NCBI GenBank assembly: GCA_030463445.1
Contig: JAQGFW010013949.1
Location: forward strand, 1 to 21,752
Direction: 5' to 3'
Origin: Euplotes aediculatus
Taxonomy: Eukaryota > Ciliophora > Spirotrichea > Euplotida > Euplotidae
DNA length: 21,752 bases
This document shows, one piece after another, positions 21,101 through 21,752 of the stretch. The number at the start of each line of letters is the position of its first letter. Position 1 is the stretch's first letter. The notes below the pieces were generated by a model that worked only from the letters and a program-made list of their open reading frames with translations, ran no database searches and was not told the origin of the DNA. Position numbers and translations under genes: made by a program.

Positions 21101-21688
21101 TTTCAGATATATTTGCATGAAAATAGACACAATAAATAATTATCCTCCGTTTACTTCAAAGGATAATTAAATAAATTTGTAATATTTTAGTTCGCAATCT
21201 AAGAATCTGAAGAGAACATTCAATTTAATGATAATGTTCTTTATAAAATTTAATAACTTGATTCTTTCAGAGAATCATGTTATCTGTTATGTTGATTCAA
21301 AAATCATTATCAATTCAAAGTACTGTTGTCACCGATTTAGAGAAATACCTTAAAAATATAATATTTATCAATACCAAAATTATCATTTGATTCAACAATA
21401 AAGAGTAATTAGTTAAATAATTCCTTAGAAGCGAAATAATGCATTTAAATTCAAATTATAAAGCAGACTTATATTTTTAAATCTTCCATCTTAATTCAAA
21501 CCTCTCAAAATATACCTCCAAATAAACTCAGTCGATTGAATTTGCACACCAACACAGATGACTATGCCGACCGCAAAATAGAGAAGTCGAATATTCCAAG
21601 ATCAAGTTTCAAAATATATTTGGCAACTCTTTTATGATGGTTGAGACAAATTTATAATTTTAATTTAATTAATTTAAGTTTTAGTTAA
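78..21688 (+). CDS. IP3 receptor / ryanodine receptor-family calcium-release channel (whole gene, 19 exons)
   Basis: The gene encodes a tetrameric cation channel that releases Ca2+ from internal stores; in ciliates related proteins sit in the ER, alveolar sacs and contractile-vacuole membranes. The proposed join is 78-105, 2015-2138, 2175-2229, 2258-2456, 3412-3554, 3756-3802, 7311-7771, 7893-7947, 8620-8692, 10599-10885, 10986-11043, 11068-11286, 11443-11547, 12650-12854, 13569-15722, 15749-15875, 15967-17454, 18443-20000, 21532-21688. All introns are GT-AG and all phases agree. With a +1 slip at 17245 the product is about 2513 residues, close to the usual 2700 or so of IP3 receptors. Family evidence: the S6 segment reads SGIIIDNFGERR (vertebrate FGVIIDTFADLR), followed by CFVCG, HTKYLH and MIESNNSEWFP, all signature positions of the IP3R tail. 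An upstream RIH-associated segment also matches. TGA is sense about 25 times. The C-terminal half is firm; the N-terminal exons and the last exon are inferred. Confidence 0.8.
106..2014 (+). other. Intron 1 (1909 bp)
   Basis: It begins GTAAGA and ends TTATCTATAG. It is very AT-rich. On the minus strand, about 1330-2000, there are patches richer in G+C and in coding-like codons, interrupted by stops under the Euplotes code; they could be remains of an insertion or composition noise. No complete gene is visible. A 62-codon plus-strand frame at 1806-1994 runs antisense to these patches and has no matching splice context. Confidence 0.55.
2015..2138 (+). CDS. Exon 2: acidic N-terminal extension
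   Basis: It reads as a polar, acidic segment (RESEDDSNIQKSYQDNSEAE, then ...NGEEQKESD) with much higher G+C than the flanking DNA. It ends GATGT before GTAAGT, giving phase 2. No domain is recognised; the segment is probably disordered and precedes the ligand-binding core. An ATG at 2030 opens another frame but stops soon and is not supported. Confidence 0.7.
2139..2174 (+). other. Intron 2 (36 nt)
   Basis: GTAAGT...AATTAG. Removing it keeps the acidic frame open from exon 2 to exon 3; reading through brings in TAA. Confidence 0.75.
2175..2229 (+). CDS. Exon 3: N-terminal extension
   Basis: Eighteen codons, STILNEGEEVKRLDKHSQ, hydrophilic, ending in phase 0 at GTAGGG. It is placed by flanking splice sites and coding composition. 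Confidence 0.7.
2230..2257 (+). other. Intron 3 (28 nt)
   Basis: GTAGGG...AAATAG. Its length is not a multiple of three, and without removal the frame soon meets TAG. Confidence 0.7.
2258..2456 (+). CDS. Exon 4: basic then acidic N-terminal extension
   Basis: It starts KKKLTKRKYDSANERVSSRQ, a lysine/arginine-rich stretch that could be a localisation or lipid-contact segment (inference). An Asp/Asn-rich segment containing YYIGEVDFKQDLLND follows. It ends one base into a codon before GTAATG. The frame is open throughout and contains no ATG. Confidence 0.7.
2457..3411 (+). other. Intron 4 (955 bp)
   Basis: GTAATG...TTTTGTAG. AT-rich, with no coherent reading frame seen on either strand. Confidence 0.65.
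3412..3554 (+). CDS. Exon 5: predicted helix before the trefoil
   Basis: It reads ...TEESNWVEQELESLQNNY then LNFYDTVKIILIDYER, an acidic probable helix. It ends in phase 0 before GTAAGT. This closes an N-terminal extension of about 183 residues; animal IP3 receptors begin almost directly with the first trefoil. Confidence 0.7.
3555..3755 (+). other. Intron 5 (201 bp)
   Basis: GTAAGT...GATATAG between two phase-0 boundaries. AT-rich, nothing else seen. Confidence 0.65.
3756..3802 (+). CDS. Exon 6: first strand of the N-terminal beta-trefoil
   Basis: AEDENPVHYYLIEGQ, ending two bases into a codon at GTAAGT. Joined to exon 7 it gives HYYLIEGQKWSGYLLS. This lines up with the opening of the IP3R suppressor/trefoil domain (ICSLYAEGSTNGFIST in vertebrates), where a strand ending in a Glu-Gly turn is followed by a G-aromatic/hydrophobic strand. 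The match supports splicing over the 3.5 kb intron. Confidence 0.65.
4620..5540 (-). other. Coding-like tract of unknown origin, minus strand, inside intron 6
   Basis: Read on the minus strand, one frame has a lysine-rich start and then a well-mixed stretch with purine-first codon bias (for example ...RVLSAVFDSI... and ...FANVAESIQI). It is interrupted repeatedly under the Euplotes code, so it is not an intact gene here. No family is recognised. It may be part of a decayed insertion or may only reflect strand-skewed composition. Confidence 0.3.
5753..6552 (+). other. Coding-like tract of unknown origin, plus strand, inside intron 6
   Basis: A G+C-richer block from 5753 to 6236 keeps one frame with strong purine-first codon bias (...HFPDRTYMWNVLNTL..., ...APEYLEKLKSIAVQK). 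A GT...AG gap of about 52 bp follows, then an 88-codon frame at 6289-6552 rich in Leu, Ile and Glu that is open except for one TGA and ends in TAG. The first block carries about four interruptions under the Euplotes code. It cannot be an IP3R exon without them being read through. Family unknown; it could be a decayed insertion or a nested gene. Confidence 0.35.
7311..7771 (+). CDS. Exon 7: N-terminal beta-trefoil, main part
   Basis: It begins WSGYLLSAKS after a TATATAG acceptor and runs 153 codons to GGTAAGT (phase 1), with one TGA as Cys (LYNC). Near its end TEYKLFTYFNNVKYYLDA resembles MIR-type trefoil strands of IP3R/RyR (vertebrate VVRLFHAEQEKFLTC). The frame is also open upstream to 7255, but the acceptor at 7310 gives the right phase and the better trefoil match. 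Confidence 0.8.
7772..7892 (+). other. Intron 7 (121 bp)
   Basis: GTAAGT...AAATTAAG, phase 1. Nothing else seen. Confidence 0.7.
7893..7947 (+). CDS. Exon 8: trefoil linker
   Basis: NVVDKVEKVNPNAIDEE in a short G+C-richer island, followed by GTAAGT; phases fit both neighbours. Confidence 0.7.
7948..8619 (+). other. Intron 8 (672 bp)
   Basis: GTAAGT...TTATTTTAG. Extremely AT-rich, no features seen. Confidence 0.7.
8620..8692 (+). CDS. Exon 9: trefoil segment
   Basis: RYILRAAPNYYFKRQLC then FKKIFEE, with TGA as Cys, ending in phase 0 at GTAAGT. The aromatic and basic content fits a trefoil strand-loop of the ligand-binding region. Confidence 0.7.
8693..10598 (+). other. Intron 9 (1906 bp) with an antisense coding-like tract
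   Basis: GTAAGT...TTTTTAATAG. The first 700 bp are featureless and AT-rich. A minus-strand coding-like tract occupies about 9410-10200. The remaining 400 bp show nothing. An alternative acceptor at 10620 (TTTGATTTGTCAG) exists but has the wrong phase for exon 9. Confidence 0.6.
9410..10200 (-). other. Coding-like tract of unknown origin, minus strand, inside intron 9
   Basis: Reading the minus strand from about 10198 down, one frame holds strikingly protein-like stretches, such as DLRRPLLFHYTSDTSL, SKYIECDDSKIIEVLHN and GLLILDVLEKVGYNDLSKIY, with G+C well above the intron average. It is broken many times under the Euplotes code, at positions where Gln would be unremarkable. I do not recognise the family. 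It is either a decayed insertion or a sequence that was never decoded with the Euplotes code. Confidence 0.4.
10599..10885 (+). CDS. Exon 10: second trefoil / MIR-like segment
   Basis: It begins LNDFDLSDRNVEIG at a phase-0 acceptor and ends GTTAATGA before GTAAGT. Alternating strands such as KVTFFKHQSKISLQFCYDEK and DIEFESECNELL fit a beta-trefoil. It belongs to the part that corresponds to the ligand-binding core of IP3 receptors, but I cannot point to specific IP3-contact arginines or lysines. Confidence 0.8.
10886..10985 (+). other. Intron 10 (100 bp)
   Basis: GTAAGT...TTAATGCAG, phase 2. Confidence 0.7.
10986..11043 (+). CDS. Exon 11: trefoil strand
   Basis: SPKQYLKICKDEEGKANLI, with TGA as Cys. 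Its acceptor TGCAG and donor GTAAAT both fit phase. Confidence 0.7.
11044..11067 (+). other. Intron 11 (24 nt)
   Basis: GTAAAT...AATTTTAG. This is the shortest intron of the model. It keeps the frame, but reading through it brings in TAG at its last three bases. Confidence 0.65.
11068..11286 (+). CDS. Exon 12: end of the trefoil region, start of helices
   Basis: Seventy-three codons, ACEYKQHLSQQYIFSLHSVN and onward, two TGA as Cys, phase 0 at both ends before GTAAGA. Content changes from strand-like to helix-like (DKFNKMIILLCLDTN). Confidence 0.75.
11287..11442 (+). other. Intron 12 (156 bp)
   Basis: GTAAGA...AATGGAG. The acceptor GAG is weak, but it is the one that keeps phase 0 without a stop. 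Confidence 0.5.
11443..11547 (+). CDS. Exon 13: short helical segment
   Basis: Thirty-five codons, YSYKLILNQKNTTSQLLNIE and then IRLPLLNISHEEVLK, before GTAAGT. The frame stays open for 16 more codons past the donor, so the exact end is not certain. Confidence 0.6.
11548..12649 (+). other. Intron 13 (1102 bp)
   Basis: GTAAGT...GTATTATAG. Two short coding-like patches lie inside: about 11642-11774 (LITNFNQLLINLLNLHTKW) and 11943-12005 (KKLEIFKLSENIESVTFLL). Neither joins its neighbours in phase without a stop, so I leave them out of the gene. A fine polypyrimidine acceptor at 12624 would bring in an in-frame TAG at 12647. Confidence 0.5.
12650..12854 (+). CDS. Exon 14: helical solenoid begins
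   Basis: FQARFDQKLSNAYDQLLHQY and on to SYFMVTTL, helix-like and free of TAR. It ends CTTG before GTAAGC, phase 1; the G joins CA of exon 15 to give Ala. The frame stays open to TAG at 12961, but that continuation cannot be joined to exon 15. Confidence 0.75.
12855..13568 (+). other. Intron 14 (714 bp)
   Basis: GTAAGC...AATATATAG. The first 107 bp continue the frame of exon 14; the rest is AT-rich and empty. Confidence 0.65.
13569..15722 (+). CDS. Exon 15: large alpha-helical (RIH/armadillo-type) solenoid
   Basis: A single exon of about 718 codons in one frame, with ten TGA read as Cys and no TAA or TAG. The sequence is almost wholly helix-like with repeating Leu/Ile spacing. IP3R/RyR proteins carry their RIH domains and long helical solenoid at this position, between ligand-binding domain and channel. 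An acidic loop EEDEEED (14018-14038) lies early in the exon and could bind cations (inference). TGG (Trp) and TGT/TGC (Cys) are also used, so TGA is a third Cys codon and not a replacement. It ends GAGTTAG before GTAAGT. Domain borders cannot be placed by eye. Confidence 0.92.
15723..15748 (+). other. Intron 15 (26 nt)
   Basis: GTAAGT...AATTAAAG, phase 1; removal keeps the frame open. Confidence 0.75.
15749..15875 (+). CDS. Exon 16: hydrophilic linker
   Basis: GGREQDKVKGNENYNHIKEE and on, dominated by Lys, Glu and Asn; likely a flexible loop between helical blocks. It ends CA before GTAAGA. Confidence 0.75.
15876..15966 (+). other. Intron 16 (91 bp)
   Basis: GTAAGA...AATATTTAG, phase 2. Confidence 0.75.
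15967..17454 (+). CDS. Exon 17: helical solenoid with RIH-associated segment and +1 frameshift
   Basis: About 495 codons with eight TGA as Cys. At 16622-16678 the frame reads FLNILCDSCQEFQDYLRVQ, close to the start of the RIH-associated domain of IP3 receptors (FLQLLCEGHNLELQNYLREQ). Near the end NFYESFSSHIEVVS matches the family segment EFYAKHTAQIEIVR just before the channel. Between these the frame meets TAA right after AAA at 17243-17248. Slipping forward one base gives an open, family-matching frame (NIIQFNDTQNVLFEASKVAK), so the exon is read in two frames. It ends one base into a codon before GTAAGT. Confidence 0.92.
17243..17249 (+). other. Programmed +1 ribosomal frameshift site AAA-TAA-C
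   Basis: AAA followed by in-frame TAA, with coding sequence of the same protein on both sides but in frames one base apart. This is the standard Euplotes shifty stop, in which the ribosome slips +1 on AAA when a stop occupies the A site far from the transcript's end. The slip falls near residue 1873 of the model, and the gene closes in frame only if it is used. Confidence 0.88.
17455..18442 (+). other. Intron 17 (988 bp)
   Basis: GTAAGT...TTATTTAG, phase 1, between two confident family segments. AT-rich; no coding tract or repeat seen. Confidence 0.85.
18443..20000 (+). CDS. Exon 18: channel domain, C2H2 zinc site and coiled coil
   Basis: This exon forms the ion-conducting part. After a linker (VVVTKYFAIPPRFLLITQK, which matches the family's pre-S1 region) come six hydrophobic segments. 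S1 is near LEMFLALLVFIINLIIFF, and S6 is FFFDLIFFIAVPTLLVNIVS with GIIIDNFGERR after it (19471-19560). The pore helix keeps the paired cysteines (CDSVYNC). The filter region reads NALGGFL instead of GGGVGD. After S6, CFVC (19603-19614) and HTKYLH (19651-19668) form the conserved zinc site; WFPCYY and a Lys/Glu coiled coil follow. If the donor at 20001 is not used, TAA at 20002-20004 ends the protein. Confidence 0.96.
20001..21531 (+). other. Intron 18 (1531 bp), or 3' untranslated/subtelomeric DNA
   Basis: GTAAAA...AAACTCAG. Very AT-rich with no coherent frame on either strand. The donor is less typical than the GTAAGT used elsewhere. Calling it an intron explains why a compact Euplotes chromosome would carry 1.7 kb after the channel and why a G+C-rich coding-like island sits next to the telomere. 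Otherwise it is unusually long 3' flank. Confidence 0.5.
21532..21688 (+). CDS. Exon 19: C-terminal tail and stop
   Basis: A G+C-richer island with purine-first codon bias reads RLNLHTNTDDYADRKIEKSN and on to SSFKIYLATLLCWLRQIY (one TGA), ending TAA 36 bp before the telomere. Its phase fits exon 18 (AA plus T makes Asn). A second frame in the same island is also open to TAA at about 21655 but does not fit the phase. A tail after the coiled coil is variable in this family. Confidence 0.55.
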
Positions 21689-21702
21689 ATTAGTTTTGAT
21701 GT

Positions 21703-21707
21703 TTCAA
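21703..21707 (-). promoter_or_regulatory. Chromosome-breakage signal core (TTGAA), right end
   Basis: TTCAA on the plus strand, that is ATTGAAA on the minus strand, exactly 17 bp (21708-21724) inside the telomere. It mirrors the left copy and fits the Euplotes breakage element better (ATTGAA). Confidence 0.85.
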
Positions 21708-21724
21708 TCACTCAAATTAGGTCT

Positions 21725-21752
21725 GGGGTTTTGGGGTTTTGGGGTTTTGGGG
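21725..21752 (+). repeat. Right telomere, G4T4 repeats
   Basis: Three GGGGTTTT units plus GGGG, 28 nt, the exact length of the double-stranded telomere in Euplotes. Confidence 0.98.

Noticed and set aside
1-21752. tRNA, rRNA, CRISPR or tandem repeats other than telomeres
   Set aside because: None seen on reading either strand; the sequence between exons is low-complexity AT-rich DNA.

Overview
The window is one complete, telomere-capped macronuclear chromosome of a spirotrich ciliate, almost certainly Euplotes or a close relative. Several independent signs agree. C4A4 repeats open the window and G4T4 repeats close it, the right tract being exactly 28 nt. A TTGAA core lies exactly 17 bp inside each telomere, in inverted orientation, which is the known geometry of the Euplotes chromosome-breakage signal. 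In the long coding exons TGA is used as a sense codon (Cys in Euplotes) about 25 times, while TAA and TAG are avoided. The main gene also needs a +1 shift at AAA-TAA-C, the classic Euplotes shifty stop.

I read the whole chromosome as a single plus-strand gene from an ATG at 78, 41 bp inside the left telomere, to a TAA ending at 21688, 36 bp before the right telomere. My model has 19 exons and 18 introns. The exons sum to 7543 nt, and with one +1 slip they give about 2513 codons plus stop with every splice phase matching. The product is an intracellular calcium-release channel of the IP3-receptor/ryanodine-receptor family. In order it has a polar N-terminal extension (exons 1-5), beta-trefoil ligand-binding-like domains (exons 6 to about 12), a large helical armadillo/RIH-type solenoid (exons 13-17) with a recognisable RIH-associated segment, six membrane helices with a pore, the family-typical C2H2 zinc site, and a C-terminal coiled coil (exon 18). 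A short tail (exon 19) follows. The C-terminal third is certain; the N-terminal exons and the last exon are inferred from splice sites, phase and composition.

Layout: 1-36 telomere; 78-3802 exons 1-6; 3803-7310 a 3.5 kb intron; 7311-8692 exons 7-9; 8693-10598 a 1.9 kb intron; 10599-12854 exons 10-14; 13569-17454 the large solenoid exons 15-17; 18443-20000 the channel exon; 20001-21531 a 1.5 kb intron; 21532-21688 last exon; 21725-21752 telomere. Introns make up about 65% of the gene and fall into two classes: tiny (24, 26, 28 and 36 nt) and long (up to 3.5 kb), with a few between.

The most puzzling content is inside the long introns. Several tracts, mostly antisense, have coding-like base composition but are interrupted by TAA/TAG under the Euplotes code. 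The clearest are 9410-10200 (minus), 5753-6552 (plus) and 4620-5540 (minus). They could be decayed insertions or nested genes; I cannot name a family, and I rate these calls low to moderate.
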